Shown here: positions 10,082-22,929 of the stretch, piece by piece
Layout: each line of letters starts with the position of its first letter
Numbering within the stretch: position 1 is the stretch's first letter
Source of the DNA: Sepioteuthis lessoniana
Taxonomy: Eukaryota; Mollusca; Cephalopoda; Myopsida; Loliginidae
Direction of reading: 5' to 3'
Assembly (NCBI GenBank): GCA_963585895.1
Contig: OY757904.1
Location: 83,952,836 to 84,016,835 of the forward strand
Length of the DNA stretch: 64,000 bases
Notes under the pieces: model-generated
Databases searched by the model: none
What the model was told of the DNA's origin: nothing
What the model saw: only the letters and a program-made list of their open reading frames with translations
Made by a program: the position numbers and the translations under genes

Positions 10082-11300
10082 ACTTTAAAATTTGAATAAA
10101 ATGTAATGTTTAAAGAAAGGAGGCCAACTTACAAAAATGCCACATAAAATACAGACAAAATACAACTATGAAACCAATCAGTAACCAACCTGAATTACAG
10201 GGGTTTCCGTTCGAAGCCTTAAGTTTTAAACTATACTAAAGGGCTTTAAAAAAACAGGGACTTCTTATAAAAATATGCTAAATTAAATGCATATATAAAA
10301 GAACTAAACTTATGCAAAAATGAACTGAATAACACTTATACAAAATTATTGCCAACTATGCAAAATTTACTTAGGAAAACATATGCAAGATGATGTAAAA
10401 TTAGCTTAAGAGAACATATGCAGAATATGGCCATTTTTATTTAGTCAACTAAATTGGACACTAGTAACAATAACAATATTACAAAAAATATGAAGGTAAA
10501 AATAAAATAAAATGAAATAAGGGGGAGAGAGATCCTTGTTTACAATTCAAAGCAGTTTATTATGACAAAAGGAAGGTCACTCCAGTTAGTTGCATATGTT
10601 TCATATCTTTTACTCATTTGTTTCCTTCATTTACTACTTTTTTCCATGTTCCTACATTATGCCTATTCTACCTTTTTTCTAAACACTCTATATCAAACTT
10701 CAACATAATATTGTGGAGAAATATAAAACTTATTAACATTAAATTTTGGGGGACTAAAATACACAGTCACTACTACAAAACTAAATCAAACCAAACCTTT
10801 TACTGTTATTATTGCAATTTTTATTTAGTCCACAAAATTGGACACTGGTAACAATAATAATAGTTGCATATGTATCCTAATGTAAATATGACAAGTAACT
10901 CATGAATACAAAAAAGAAGTAAAAACATTATCAAAAATCTTTCATCTACTGCTACACTCACTAAAAAGGTGAGAAGTCACTACTTCTACCCTTCAGCTAA
11001 ACAAGGATTCAAACATATAACCATTTTTTTCTTCTTAGAGACCAAGTCCCTAAAAACATCCTTTTTTCCCCTTTTTTCTTAGAGACCAAGTCCCTAAAAA
11101 TGTTTTTTTTTCTTTTAATAAAAAACATTCTGTCTTTCTTTCTTCTGCGAGACAATGTCTCTAATGATGTTCTTTTTTCTTTTTCTCTTTCTTTGTCGGT
11201 CTTCTTCCCTCTTGAAAGAGCAAGTAATGGCATCAGAGACTTGAGTAGTTGTTGGAGTCAACTGAAGTCGTTAATTCTTTTTCTTTGAGAAACAATTCCT
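10082..11300 (-). other. Pao leader or inner part of 5' LTR
   Basis: No coding block is seen. Because the left LTR is cut by the window edge, this stretch could be leader or still LTR. A 44-base segment at 10434-10477 recurs with about five changes at 10818-10860. At 11025-11300 a pyrimidine-rich tract holds imperfect tandem copies of a unit containing GAGACCAAGTCCCTAAAAA (near 11037 and 11080, with weaker copies near 11149 and 11288). Confidence 0.5.
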
Positions 11301-12333
11301 CTAAAATATAAATTTATGAAGTAGGAACCTACTTTTTTTCTGCTCCTTTCTTTCTTTTCTCTTCTTTTTAGCTTGAGCAGTAGAAACCTATTTCTTTTGG
11401 TTGTGCTAACTTCGAATTCTCTTCTGGAATTGTGAATGTAATACAAAGTCCTTCAGGTGGATTTAAATTCTTCTCATTTCTTTTGTTTTCCTTTTGGCTT
11501 TCAAGCCTTCTTTGAACTCCCTTCTAGAATTCTGAAAGAAACACTAAATCCTTCAAGTAGACTTAATTCTTGATACACAACTCCATTTGAGTTGAGGAGT
11601 AAAAACGTGGCCTAATTCTAATGCCTCTTGTTTCCAACTGACTACAGTTGATTTCAGCGGGTAACCTCAGGGACAACAGCACCCCTCCTCCAGAAACTCC
11701 AGCCAATCAGATCAAAGCTCTTCTGCCACACATAGATTTTCTCCAAACACAAAAGCTAACCAACACTAAAAAAAAAGATACAATACAAAATAGGCCCCGA
11801 ATAGACCTAGAAATGTTGGCACTCCATTCAATAAACCCATTTACTGAAAAAATTTCCACACTGTCCAGACAAGAGAAAAAAAAAATTTATTTAACATTAA
11901 TTCTAACAGGGAATGGGAATATCCACAAAAGAACACCTATCATCTCCTTTTTCATTCTTACATAGGAAACTTGGGCCTCCAGGTACCATTCTCACAATTC
12001 TTAATTGTCAGAACCGAAAGACCGAAGACAATGCAACTCAGTATCAAGAACTAAGGAACATAGACCATAAACTCTATGGCACGTACTTCCCTAGAACCAC
12101 AAGTAATCTTCTATATGATCACTAACTCTTTTAGGAGTTCTATGAGGTCTAGAACTATGCATAGAGCCAGATGCTTGAACAACAGCATCTGCAGGAATTC
12201 TTGAAATATTCTCAGAATCAAGAGAGCTCTTCAGGAGGCTCTGAAGTCTGATGCAAATGACTAATAGATAATTCCAAAAGAAAGAGATGCTTCAATGAAT
12301 GCTCCCGAATAGTATTGTCAGACTTCTTAATCA
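11301..12333 (-). repeat. 5' LTR of the Pao element
   Basis: This is the second copy of 1-1033, offset by exactly 11,300 bases until the one-base insertion at 12221. The shared sequence ends near TTCTTAAT at about 12330, after which the two copies diverge. Sequence shared left of 11301 cannot be tested. Confidence 0.85.
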
Positions 12334-12413
12334 AGTTATTCAAAACAAAACCCTCCTATTGCTAACAATAAAAATATCTAAGTTTCTGGGCAAACTGTAT
12401 TTATACATATGAG

Positions 12414-12415
<2 letters not shown>

Positions 12416-12449
<34 letters not shown>
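12416..12449. repeat. (TA)n microsatellite
   Basis: Uninterrupted TA dinucleotides just beyond the Pao LTR. Confidence 0.95.
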
Positions 12450-12451
<2 letters not shown>

Positions 12452-12639
12452 GTATTCCTACAATGCAATCTACACATTGTTGACTCAATAAGAAATATTT
12501 TATCAAAATTGAAAATATCTTTAATCATTAAGTTAAATATATCATTGATTTCAATTATGTCCTATAGCACTGTGGGAAAAGTCTGGAATATTGTAATGAA
12601 TACTTTAGATTTGTAAGCAGCCCTTCATGTTTGACAATC

Positions 12640-13110
12640 AGTATCGCTGTAGTTTGCATCAGTAATAGCTTTTACAGGGCAGTGTCTTTTTCTTGTTGTT
12701 TTTAGATCTATTGACTTTCATAATATGTAGTCTAGGCATATTATAAATAGAAATGGTTCCAATGTATCTCTTTACAAGACTCCAGGAACAATGTCTAAGT
12801 AGTCAGTGTTGCCATCAGGTGAGTGGACTATGGCCTTCATTTCTTTGTAAAGCATCATTATTGCAGTACACAGTTTTCGAAAACCATATGCTAGAAGAGT
12901 TCATTCTATCTTTCCTTTGTGAATGGAATCAAATGTCATGGAGAAATCTACAAACAAAAGTGTTGACTCAACATTTTTTTGCATGTATTACACCAATGAT
13001 TTGGCAAATAGTCAGAATCTGTGAAGTTGCAGATCAATTTTTCCAAAAATCATTTTGATTTTTCCTGAGAATTTTCTCAGTTTCAAGTTAGATACAATTG
13101 AGAAGCAAGG
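12640..13110 (-). pseudogene. RTE-like LINE fragment, RT part
   Basis: Base-level similarity to the copies at about 28.1-28.4 and 30.5-31.4 kb is clear. Shared blocks encode, on the minus strand, the palm region that reads IICLD in the better copies and the region after SKAFDSIHR. The fragment has many stops and no open frame of note. It stops abruptly at about 13110 and about 260 bases of unrelated DNA follow before another fragment. Confidence 0.65.
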
Positions 13111-13369
13111 TATTGTAAACATTAGCAGCTATAGCAGTAAGAAGTTTGGTTTAGTTTCTGTGTTTAATGGCATATTTGTGGGTTATTTTATACCAAAGTG
13201 ATCCTTGTAGAAGAACAGCATTGATACTATTTAATCCATAGCTAGGGAGGATAAGGGGGTTCATACCTTTCCTAAGAGTCAGTTCAAAAGTGAATATAAT
13301 AGCACAACTGGAGTTTGAACTTACTTACTTTAAGGCTGGTGTCTAGAACTTAAGTCATTATGTCATAGG

Positions 13370-13580
13370 GTCACCCTTTGCTCTCAACTGTGTTGAGTTC
13401 ATCCTCTCTGAAGTGACCAAGTTTAATGTTTAGTTGGTTATGGATAATTTCTTCAGTTGGTTTGTATGTGATCTCAGGAGGGTTTCCAAGCAGATTCTGG
13501 AAATGTTCTTACCACTTCTGAAGTCTTCTTGACTGGCAACTTTTAGTTTTTATCTAGGGGGATTTCTTTTTCTACTAACT
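13370..13580 (-). pseudogene. RTE-like LINE fragment, region upstream of RT
   Basis: It is closely similar to 34190-34420. On the minus strand both encode the stretch before the RT core, with a FQNLLGNPPE-like run. Stops are present. It lies in the same orientation as the preceding RT fragment and is probably from the same insertion. Confidence 0.6.
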
Positions 13581-13796
13581 CCATTTACTGTATGCCATGC
13601 TAATTGAGATTGTTTACCTTTAACAGAATTTCTGATCTTATTGATTTTATGTTAAACAAATGTTACCCTCAGAGGTTAATAAGTGTAAATACAAATACAT
13701 CTTATCTATATCTTAAATAAATAAAAGTTATTTATTTTTGTCAAAGATCATTACAGTATTATTTTCTGACCCCAGTATTTATTTCTGGACATGCCA

Positions 13797-13799
<3 letters not shown>

Positions 13800-13852
<53 letters not shown>
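13800..13852. repeat. (TA)n microsatellite
   Basis: About 26 TA units, directly attached to the 3' end of the family B SINE. This suggests a simple-repeat SINE tail. Confidence 0.95.
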
Positions 13853-13855
<3 letters not shown>

Positions 13856-14082
13856 CATAGTCGAGGGTAACCTGAAGGCTCCCTTTTCGATAGCTACTAC
13901 ACCAAGATGTAGGGGAGGGCGCTACTCCTTCCCTGGATGGCTCTACTTTACCCTTGATCCACACCTTATAATGCTGAGTGTTAAGCAAGGAGGCATCAAG
14001 TACCATTTTTTTTGAGTCTTTGGTATGACTCGACCTGGGATTGAACCCAGGTCTCCCGGGCCATTGGCGAACACTAGGCCAA
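13853..14082 (-). mobile_element. tRNA-derived SINE, family B
   Basis: Read on the minus strand, the head is tRNA-like with a GGTTCAATCCC B box (plus coordinates about 14037-14047) preceded by an anticodon-arm-like region. The body encodes nothing. Its spurious frame LDASLLNTQHYK recurs in the copies at 29.4-29.9 and 37.5-37.8 kb. It ends in the TA tract. Confidence 0.8.
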
Positions 14083-15340
14083 AGAAAGGTTAAAGTAACT
14101 CTTCCAAGACATACTGGTCAATAATTTATATTTGATTAATGAACACAACCTATGAAAGATTTGCCTATTTAATAAATAATGAGAATCAAATGAAATAAAA
14201 TAAAGAGAATTCGAAAACAAAGCATGATGACAGAAAACATCAAAGGTGGAAGCAGAAAGGAAACCTGACCTCTGACCTATAAAATTCAAAATGTGGTAAG
14301 TCTCCACAATTTTGTCATAAATAGTTTACCATTTAGTCTGACTTTGTTAGCAGGCAAAAGTACTTCAGATTTAAATGACGAATGGAATTTTTATTTTGTT
14401 TGTTATTTTTATAGGAAGGAAAAAGAGGAAATTGCTAGGATAGGTAGAGCTTGTTATTTTACATATTAACGTGTATTTTGTTTAGAGTTTTTTTATACTT
14501 GTTATCTGAGAGAAAAATTAGTTCAAATGATCAAAGTGTTTATTAACCTAAAACACATTTGTTTTCTCTTCCTTGTGCATTCATTATCAAAAAGATTGCA
14601 TGCATTTTTCAGATTTTATAAAAAAAACAAATCTAAGACTTATAAGAAAAAATCTCTTTAAGATTTTTTTTCAGTTGCTGTTAAAATCTATTGGAAGAAG
14701 AGAACAGACATTATAATGTATCACTTTGACATTTATAACACATTTCCTTTTTAATGAATACTAAATGTCTAACTATTTGCATCTCAGATTCATATATACA
14801 ATACATCAAATCCATGTAAATCTCTGTTTATACACCAACACCATCTCTGCAGAGGGGTAAGACTTCCCCAATGTGTGTCCTGGATATGACACTAAACAAT
14901 CTGATCGTGAGACTCCAGTAATGCTGGAACTTTGGGGAATCCTGAGTACCCCTTCATTGCCATTGTTCCCTGGTCCACTCTGGCCCAGAGTGGTAACACT
15001 TGATAGGGTCCAATCATTGGGTTAAATAGAACTGTTTGACATTTAAACTGAGTTCGAACATGACTTATGCTAAACTTAATTGTTTGAAATAGAACTGTTT
15101 TATCATCTAAGTGTGTATAAACAAATGACTGATTTTTAATTGAATTGTTAGTGTTAAATGGCAATACTTGAAAACATTTAACTGTGTGCAAACAAATGAT
15201 TAATAGTAAATAGAATTATTTTTTATTAGATAGAATTAAGTGAAACTATTTAACTGGGAAAAAAATGAGTTCAGGCTTGTTTAAAAATGTTATCCACTAA
15301 ATGTGTTTAGAAATTATATTTAATATATATGTATTAGAAT
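14083..15340. other. AT-rich DNA without recognised feature
   Basis: No coding frame with a recognisable motif and no clear repeat structure was found here. The reading frame at 14892-15191 has no family features. Confidence 0.6.
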
Positions 15341-15400
15341 GATTTGGTATTAAATGACCTACAATGGTTGATATGCCATTAAACCAAACCAAGTCAAAGG
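15341..15400 (+). mobile_element. SINE 3' tail with LINE-like motif
   Basis: TTGATATGCCATTAAA at about 15368, preceded by AAATGACCTAC and followed by CCAAACC, recurs at 21.95 and 25.19 kb. A variant occurs at the end of the LINE at 25.08 kb. Only the tail is recognised; the body to its left is too decayed to call. Confidence 0.55.
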
Positions 15401-18030
15401 AATCAGTTTGATTTGGTCAGAATTATTAGCAATTAACAAATCCTTTTTGTTTCTATTGATTCATTGATTAGCAATTTTTTTCTTAACATTTACATTTCAG
15501 GAAAATCGATAAACTAAACAAGAATTGGGATAAAAAGAATTTGAAAAATTATAGGGTGTTTCCTTAAAATGAAAAGAAATTTAGAGATTTCCTTATAAAA
15601 GAGAATATTGAAATAAGGAAAATAATGACATAGATGATGTCAATAAAAATTTCAAATGTATTAATTTGAATCCTCACAAAGCCAAAATATGACACAAAGT
15701 CAGTTTAATGTTGGATGTTACAAAGGAAGCAAGCCTCCCACAAGACATGTAAAAACTGCTTAGATTCTGTCAGCATTCCCTTGCAGGAATGTTTCAGGCA
15801 CTGGGCAATAAACTCAATCTTTGAAATAAGAGATCAGATGCTGCATAGATGGAAGAAGACTTCTGAAATTAAGCAGATTATATATATCTCCTCCTAACAA
15901 TAAAAATGTCAAATGATCTTCATAAACTTTTGACATGCAATGTGTTCTATGTTTCTTTCTAACATCAAGGATTGATTTTCCGTATTGAAGTTCATGTCTT
16001 TTTCTTTTTCAGATAATTGAATGATTTTTTCCTCTATACTGAATAATTCCATGATTTTTTTGTCAATTGAGTCTGAAAAAAGATATTTCATACCATAGAA
16101 TTATTGCATTTAATTTGTTTGAAGTGTTTTATGAAGTCCAAATGTTCAGCTGTTAAACAAAAATTTATACCATATGAATGATTCATTTATTTGTTACAAA
16201 GTAATTAACCCTAACATTCTGTAGATGTAGTAATTTCATCATTTTTCCAGAAGTTGGAGTTGGTATGTTTTTAAAAAGCAGTTTCATCATTGATTTTAAT
16301 TCATCCACTTAAAATTTCTTCAAAATTGTTATTTGATTAAATAAACTTTAAATTATCAATAATGGAAAAAACAAGAGAGATAATATTTTTTAACTTGACT
16401 TTTCAGACAAAATACAATACAGTGTGAATAGCAATAACTTGAAGTATAAATCAATTACCCTTACAATCAGTTAATTCTTTCATGAACAGACATGTGTTCA
16501 TTGATTTCTAGACAGAAAATTACACTGCTCCATTGACACTTACTTACAGCAGCCCTGAACCATTTAAATCTGATAATTACTTTAATCATATAATCAGCAA
16601 CATTTTCTTTAGCTGATCCAATTATATCCACACAAAACCAATTTTAGTTATCATTTTTAGATATGACAATATACAAACTATACAAATAAATCTGTATCTG
16701 TGTTCATAAGGCTGTCTCTAAGGCTATAAATATAGTGATATCACATAATTTAGGAAATTAATGCCCTACCTTAAAAATAAAATTTTATTTCTTTTTATGG
16801 ATTTTTTACTATGATATATCTAGAATCAACTCTTGTGCCTTTTTAAATGATGCCTATTTTGATGGGGATAATTTAAATATAGTAATACATTTCCTTTTAA
16901 ATAATATTTTGTCATAAATATCATTGTCTCTTAAGGAGACTGATTTAAATTAACTTGTACTTTTCATTTGTTGATAAGAAGAAGAAATAAGTTCACTAGT
17001 AGTCAAGTCAACCTGGAAGCACTAGTTACCACTAGATCACAAATGTTAAGCAGTGATGAATCAGCTCTATATTTAAATGGGTTACTACTTTGTAAGAGGA
17101 AGCATGTATGCCAAATTAAGAAAAGTGAAATTAATAGCATTAAAGAGAAATAAGTTATATTTTTCCTATAAGAATTGAAGTAAGAGTGATGAGATCCTTA
17201 TGTTCCCTCAAAGAATAAGAGAGAATTTCCTAAAAAGCCTCAGAATTGGAACTTGGAACAGTAAATCTCAAAACTTATAGAATGGATAAAGTGAAATTTA
17301 ATAAATTTGGGTCTGATGATTGAAAGTATGTTAAAGTAAGAAAACAGTTAGAGAGAAGAGAGTTTAATGTTGTAAGGCTGTATGTCTGAAGATAAAGAAA
17401 ATAAGGATAGTAAGTTTTATCAACAAATATTTGATAAGGTTATGCTTAAATCTGCCAAAAATCCAAATGATTAATCAGATTTTGTCAGAACAATGGTCCA
17501 AAACCAAACAAGTCAAGACCTGTGTCAAAGACAATAGCAATTTCGTGCTCTGATTATCAGTCAAATAATCAGAAATCAACCAACTGTTAACTTATAGCAA
17601 AGGGTTAAAACTAAGTTTCTAAAAACAAGTCTCTAAAAAAACTAAGTCTTTGAAAACAAGTGATTTATACATTGAAAGAACACAATATTAAGATAAAATC
17701 CTATGGGGAAGCAGTAAAGAGTTCTATTATAGGTGTGTTAAAATGTATTTAAAATTCTTAGTAATCAAACAAGTATTAATATTTATTCTTTCAATTTTCT
17801 CCTTTTAATAGTTTGTATGCATTTGTTGTAAAATGAAAAGAGCAAATAAGTGGAGCATCTCCTAAATTATTTTAGTGTAGTAATTTTAACAAACTGATAT
17901 TATATTACTGAGGACAAATCCTTCTCATAAAGGTATGTAACAGTTTTAAAAATGTGTTTTCATTTGTATATGCTTTAGAGGATAAATGAATTAAATAACA
18001 TAAATTTCAATATTCAAACCAATGTCTAAT
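15401..18030. other. AT-rich DNA without recognised feature
   Basis: About 2.6 kb of AT-rich sequence. The short frames at 15715-15897, 15909-16091 and 16968-17153 show no motif, composition or repeat support, and I see no gene. Confidence 0.6.
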
Positions 18031-18034
18031 GTAT

Positions 18035-18054
18035 TATATATATATATATATATA
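18035..18054. repeat. (TA)n microsatellite
   Basis: A short TA run preceding a TTTTGGTTGCCCAGT stretch. Confidence 0.9.
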
Positions 18055-18189
18055 AACAAATTTTTGGTTGCCCAGTCAGCTGGAGCTGTAGATTTCACCA
18101 ACTGCTTTTCTATAGAGGAGTGAGATCCTCCCACCAAGTGTCCTGACATATGACATAAAAGAAATAACATCTGAAACCACACATTTACT

Positions 18190-19239
18190 GCTCCTCAAAC
18201 ATCACCTGATAAGCGCTTGTGTGATTGGTCAAGAGTCATTATTGGCAACCAATCAGAGCACATAAGATAGATTCTGTTTTGGGGTACAAATACAAACATA
18301 AGAGCTATCATCCTCTTACATACACTGCAGACCATCCAAGTAAGATGTTAACACGCCAATGACTTATAAGGGCCGATGACCACATTAAGTCAATCCCACA
18401 AGCAACAGACACTTAACAACCCAAGTGACAAGATAAGTTCACAGGCATATCATTTTGCAACCTATTAAGTTCACTTAACAATTCCTCAACAACTCTCACT
18501 CTTCATTACTTTTTACACTTTGCTTTTTGTATTACACTTGTCATTGATATTGCTGTGAATACATTGTTTTGTTGAAGTGACGTATCCTGTTTTCCTTGCC
18601 ACTACCTTTTATGCTTATTTTGTCCGTCTAATTGCTACAATTTGCAAAGCTACATTATTTGCATCACTTAGTCCACAAGCAACTCACTGCTTGGACTAGC
18701 ATCAACACTTAAGGCCACATCAACACACCTGGTTAACCAAGGATTGAACACACCGGGACATTGATCATACAGCCTCTGGAATCAGCATCTGCAGCAACTA
18801 ATCCACGAGCAACTCACTGCTCAGACAAGCACCAACACTTCAAAGCCACTGCAACACCCTCCCTGGTTAACCAAAGTACTGCACAACCAGTACATCAATC
18901 ATCCAGCCTTTGCAACCAATGTGTTCACATCATTGACTGTCTCCAGCAACATCTACAACCTGACCATACAGCATCAACTAATATCTGCACCAAACACAGA
19001 GATCATCCTCACCTTCTAGACACGCTGTCACCACAAACTAATAGACAGCTGAGTCTAAGACTTTCAACAACACAGACTTTCAACACCCAACAGAGACTAC
19101 ACTGACATGATACACCTTTTGTGTAAGATTCACTCAATAAAACCTGAATTTAAACCTATCCACCTGCCTCAGTCATTTGTCTAAGTCCTCTGTCAATCAC
19201 CCTCAACTAATAACTGTTCGCAGGATTGATGCATTCACA
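18190..19239 (+). repeat. Candidate LTR (5' part of an LTR element)
   Basis: The segment has the signals of an LTR in order: paired CCAAT boxes at 18223-18254, a TACAAATA box near 18284, an AATAAA at 19136-19141 with a T/C-rich stretch after it, and a CA end at 19239. A TGG-starting primer-site candidate follows at 19243. Composition changes sharply from its flanks, with many CAACA and CATCA runs. The 5' end is not fixed and no second copy is in the window, so this is a candidate. The frame at 18761-19105 has low-complexity content and is not believed. Confidence 0.5.
18223..18254 (+). promoter_or_regulatory. Inverted CCAAT-box pair
   Basis: GATTGGT (18223-18229) and ACCAATC (18248-18254) form a perfect inverted repeat, with a third ATTGG at 18241. 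A TA-rich TATA-like box follows about 30 bases downstream. This is a typical pol II promoter layout. Confidence 0.6.
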
Positions 19240-19242
19240 TAC

Positions 19243-19260
19243 TGGTCCCCTGACAGACCC
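19243..19260 (+). promoter_or_regulatory. Candidate primer binding site
   Basis: TGGTCCCCTGACAGACCC begins three bases after the candidate LTR end. The matching tRNA was not identified. Confidence 0.35.
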
Positions 19261-19429
19261 TTTCATCCAGCACTTTTTCAATAGTCACGACCAGAATCAA
19301 TTGAAATAAGTAAAATTCATTAACACGCTGGGTAAAAAATTCATAAACTAATGGGGTAAAAAAACCTTAAGAAAAGGAAAAAAACACAAAAACTCATCTC
19401 TCCAAATCCCCACTAGACTCTCCAAATAA

Positions 19430-20440
19430 GCAAAGAGTGTAAAATTGTCTACTCCATCTCCACAGGCTAAGGTGGAATAGTGTACTTGCTATGGCTTTAA
19501 GAATGGCAAGATGTTTCTTGCACCTTGCAAGACAGAGAAACAATCATCTGAGTAGTTTGTTCAGCATAGCTGAATCTGGTATGTGTGGTTTCTTGGGATC
19601 GTCTGAGTAATTTTTGTGGGATGTGCTGCTTGACTCAAATTTCCAGCCTTTTGGTAGTCCTTTCTATATTGTCAGCATCACACTGACCTTGGAATTTATA
19701 TCCCATCATGTTTTGTTGAAGTATGGGTAAAACATCTTTTTGGGAAGATAAAAAAAACAGATGTAGTGGTGAAAATAGTTCTCACCTTAACAGAGTTAAA
19801 ACAGTGCATAACAGACCCAGAGATTTTGTCAGCGAATAGCTGACTAACATCCAATCCTCAGGAGCTTCATGTGTACCAGACATTTAGAAGGACCAAACAA
19901 TTTAATGGTGTCAAATTTAGATATCGTTCATCTAATACTACTCAAGGTAACATTGTCTGGGTATCCATTCCTTAGAAAAACGTCAGTGACTTTTTAATTT
20001 CTGCATTGATCCTACTATTAGAACAAATCATCAGTGCCTGATCAGTTAGACATTTAGCAAGCTTGATCTTCCTCGATTTTGGAGTAAACTAATGTATAGG
20101 CCAGTAAAAGTTGCCTTTCTATAAACACTAATAATAAAGGAAGAAGGGCTTTACTCAACCAACACATCTAGAAAAGGTAACATATTGTTATTTTCTTCTG
20201 CCATAGTAAAAGTCAAAGATGGATGAATGTTATTCAGGCAATCAAAAAGATGCCTTGTTACATGAAGGAAAACAAGCAAAAGTATCATCCACGTAACACG
20301 TAACGATATGGTTTGTGAACCTTGTCAAAAATCTGTTGTTCCTAGAAAACGCAACAAATTCATTAGCCATAAGGGGACTACTTATTGATATTCTATCAAC
20401 TCGTCGATGCATAGTATCATTAAAGCTGAACAAGACGGAA
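19430..20440 (-). pseudogene. Penelope-like reverse transcriptase remnant
   Basis: On the minus strand the frame at 20242-20433 has FSFNDTMHRRVDRISISSPL, the family motif ending G-S-P-L, then CYVDDTFACF, an intact Y-V-D-D box. Further on, the three frames together show LPFLDVLVE, an R-K-x-T-F-T-G-like run, LAKCLTDQALMICS and, near 19560-19440, a KHLAILKAIA-like tail. This order is that of Penelope-type or closely related RTs. It has many frameshifts and stops, and the segment after S-P-L is shortened. It abuts the LTR leader on its left. Confidence 0.65.
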
Positions 20441-20600
20441 GATATTCAGATGATAGGTTAACTCCTAGTTGAATTTTTAAAAATAAATTTATCCTCTGAA
20501 TACTTTATTTTTTCATATTATTATATTTACATGCCATTGGATTCATTTTCATTTCACTAGATGTCAAACATCATAAGTAAAGTTTTGAAAGGAACCCTAT

Positions 20601-21312
<712 letters not shown>

Positions 21313-21601
21313 TCACCAGCTGTGATAATCAGGCTTTAGTAGGGTGTATTCCAATTGCTGCTGTAGCTGTTCATTTTAACCTGAAATCATAGAAATTGGT
21401 CAATCATCTCATATGATGTATAGCAATAAGATGCTGAATTTTCAAGAGTCCACAACAATTTTAAATGCCTGTACAAAAAAAGTGTGGAAATTTATTGAAG
21501 GCACCACATAAGAAACAAAAATATAGGTTGAAAAATCAGATTGACATATTTTACTGGAAATCTTGCAAAACACATCAATTTGGATTTTCTACCAGTCATT
21601 T

Positions 21602-21606
<5 letters not shown>

Positions 21607-21635
<29 letters not shown>
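21607..21635. repeat. (TA)n microsatellite
   Basis: A TA run inside otherwise unremarkable sequence. Confidence 0.9.
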
Positions 21636-21637
<2 letters not shown>

Positions 21638-21766
21638 ATCTACTAAGCTTATTTTGGCACAAGGCTAGATGTATGGAGCACCTACAAAGAATTAAACACA
21701 TTGCAAATGGTCAGCATACCTAGTTTGCTAATGATTACACCATTTGAAGAACCTTGTATGTACCTT

Positions 21767-21795
21767 TCTCTCTCTCTCTCTATATATATATATAA
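21767..21795. repeat. (TC)n(TA)n microsatellite
   Basis: A run of CT units followed by TA units, directly left of a SINE-like segment. Confidence 0.9.
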
Positions 21796-21796
21796 T

Positions 21797-21985
21797 TAAC
21801 CCAACCCTTCTGTCACAATTAGGTTGGCAGAAAACCAACAAGGGGATTCCTTACTAAACTGTGACAAAGCTACCCCCTTAGCTATGAGTTAAATAGTACC
21901 ACTACTGTCCTTGTAAAGAATGACTTTCCTATAAAATAACCCATGAAGGTTGATATGCCATTAAACAAAAAACTGAAACTGAAAA
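21797..21985 (+). mobile_element. SINE-like segment with LINE-type 3' tail
   Basis: The right end has CCATGAAGGTTGATATGCCA and ATTAAAC, the same tail as at 15.37 and 25.19 kb. The left part contains TTAACCCAACCCTTCTG, the reverse complement of the 3' end of the family A SINE at 35.17 kb. It could be a composite, or a body that shares ancestry. No protein coding. Confidence 0.5.
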
Positions 21986-21999
21986 ACCAACAATTGTTG

Positions 22000-22925
22000 A
22001 AATGATATATTGGATTATAAGAGACTAATCTCTTCCTCTACTGACCTAATTTCTCCAAAGATTAACAAAAATGAATGAAGGGAAGGAGCAAATCGTTCTT
22101 GAATGTACTTATGTTGAAAGTCCAAAGTGATTATACTATAACTGCTGTAACGAAATGTCTAATTACTGAACACGTTTCTGTTAAACACGTTTATAATCAA
22201 CAGTGACATTGCCAACACAAGCCAACACTTGTGATCAGCCTAGTTACTCTACATTCAATTCTTTTTTTCTGAACAAAAATTGAAATATGCATAAAAGAAT
22301 AAAATAAAATAAATAAGTAAAAATGAAAAAAAATAAAGTATTAAAAATTTCAGACTGCAGGTTAAAGGTTGTATTGTTTTAAAAGAATTTCAAAAATTAC
22401 TGATTGGATGGAAAACCAGAGAAACTTTGTCACAATAATTTCTTGTGGTATTAATTCATCTGTTATCTATTATGCTTTGCTTAGTCTGGCAACTAAGTTT
22501 TTATTCTTAAGTGGTCACCTATCTTGGAATTGAACAGGCTTATCACAGCTTAACTTCATTGATCAGATCTGACAAGAACTGGTATTTTCAGTATGACTTG
22601 ATGATAGGTTCAAAATTTACTAAGTCTAGCACACAGGCATCAGGTTGCTTACAGTATCTGCTGTTCAAAAGCGGTCCCTCATTTAAGTATTAAGCTGGCG
22701 CATTACTGCTTAACTTTAGTAATCTGGTGGAAACTGGCGCTTTCAGCATGACATGAAAATAAAACAGGAATTAATTCATTTGTTTAAGTAAAAGACCATT
22801 TTAATGTCTGTTAGGAACAATTTATTATATTTCTCTAGCTGTATCATTTCTGTCTTGTTCAAATTGTAAGTTACAATAGAATTGAACAACATCAGCAATC
22901 TGCAAAAGAACATGGCATTGTAATA
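22000..22925. other. AT-rich DNA without recognised feature
   Basis: No supported feature; the frame at 22511-22693 has no recognisable motif. Confidence 0.6.
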
Positions 22926-22929
22926 TTAC

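Larger units (their letters stand above)
1..12333 (-). mobile_element. Pao/BEL LTR retrotransposon with nested insertions
   Basis: Direct repeats of more than 1 kb (1-1033 and 11301-12333) flank an interior that reads gag, zinc knuckle, aspartic protease, partial reverse transcriptase, A17/RNase H-like region, integrase and a terminal pol domain on the minus strand. That domain order is diagnostic of Pao/BEL elements. The left end lies outside the window, because the left repeat is already under way at base 1. The interior is split by a plus-strand Gypsy element and by a SINE, and every reading frame is broken. The family call is firm; the exact LTR ends are not fixed. Confidence 0.85.

Noticed and set aside
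11009..11233. Basic repeat protein
   Set aside because: It is the translation of imperfect tandem repeats in the pyrimidine-rich part of the Pao leader or LTR.
18761..19105. 114-codon plus-strand protein
   Set aside because: Its composition (His, Ser, Thr, Gln) follows from CAACA-type repeats inside the candidate LTR.
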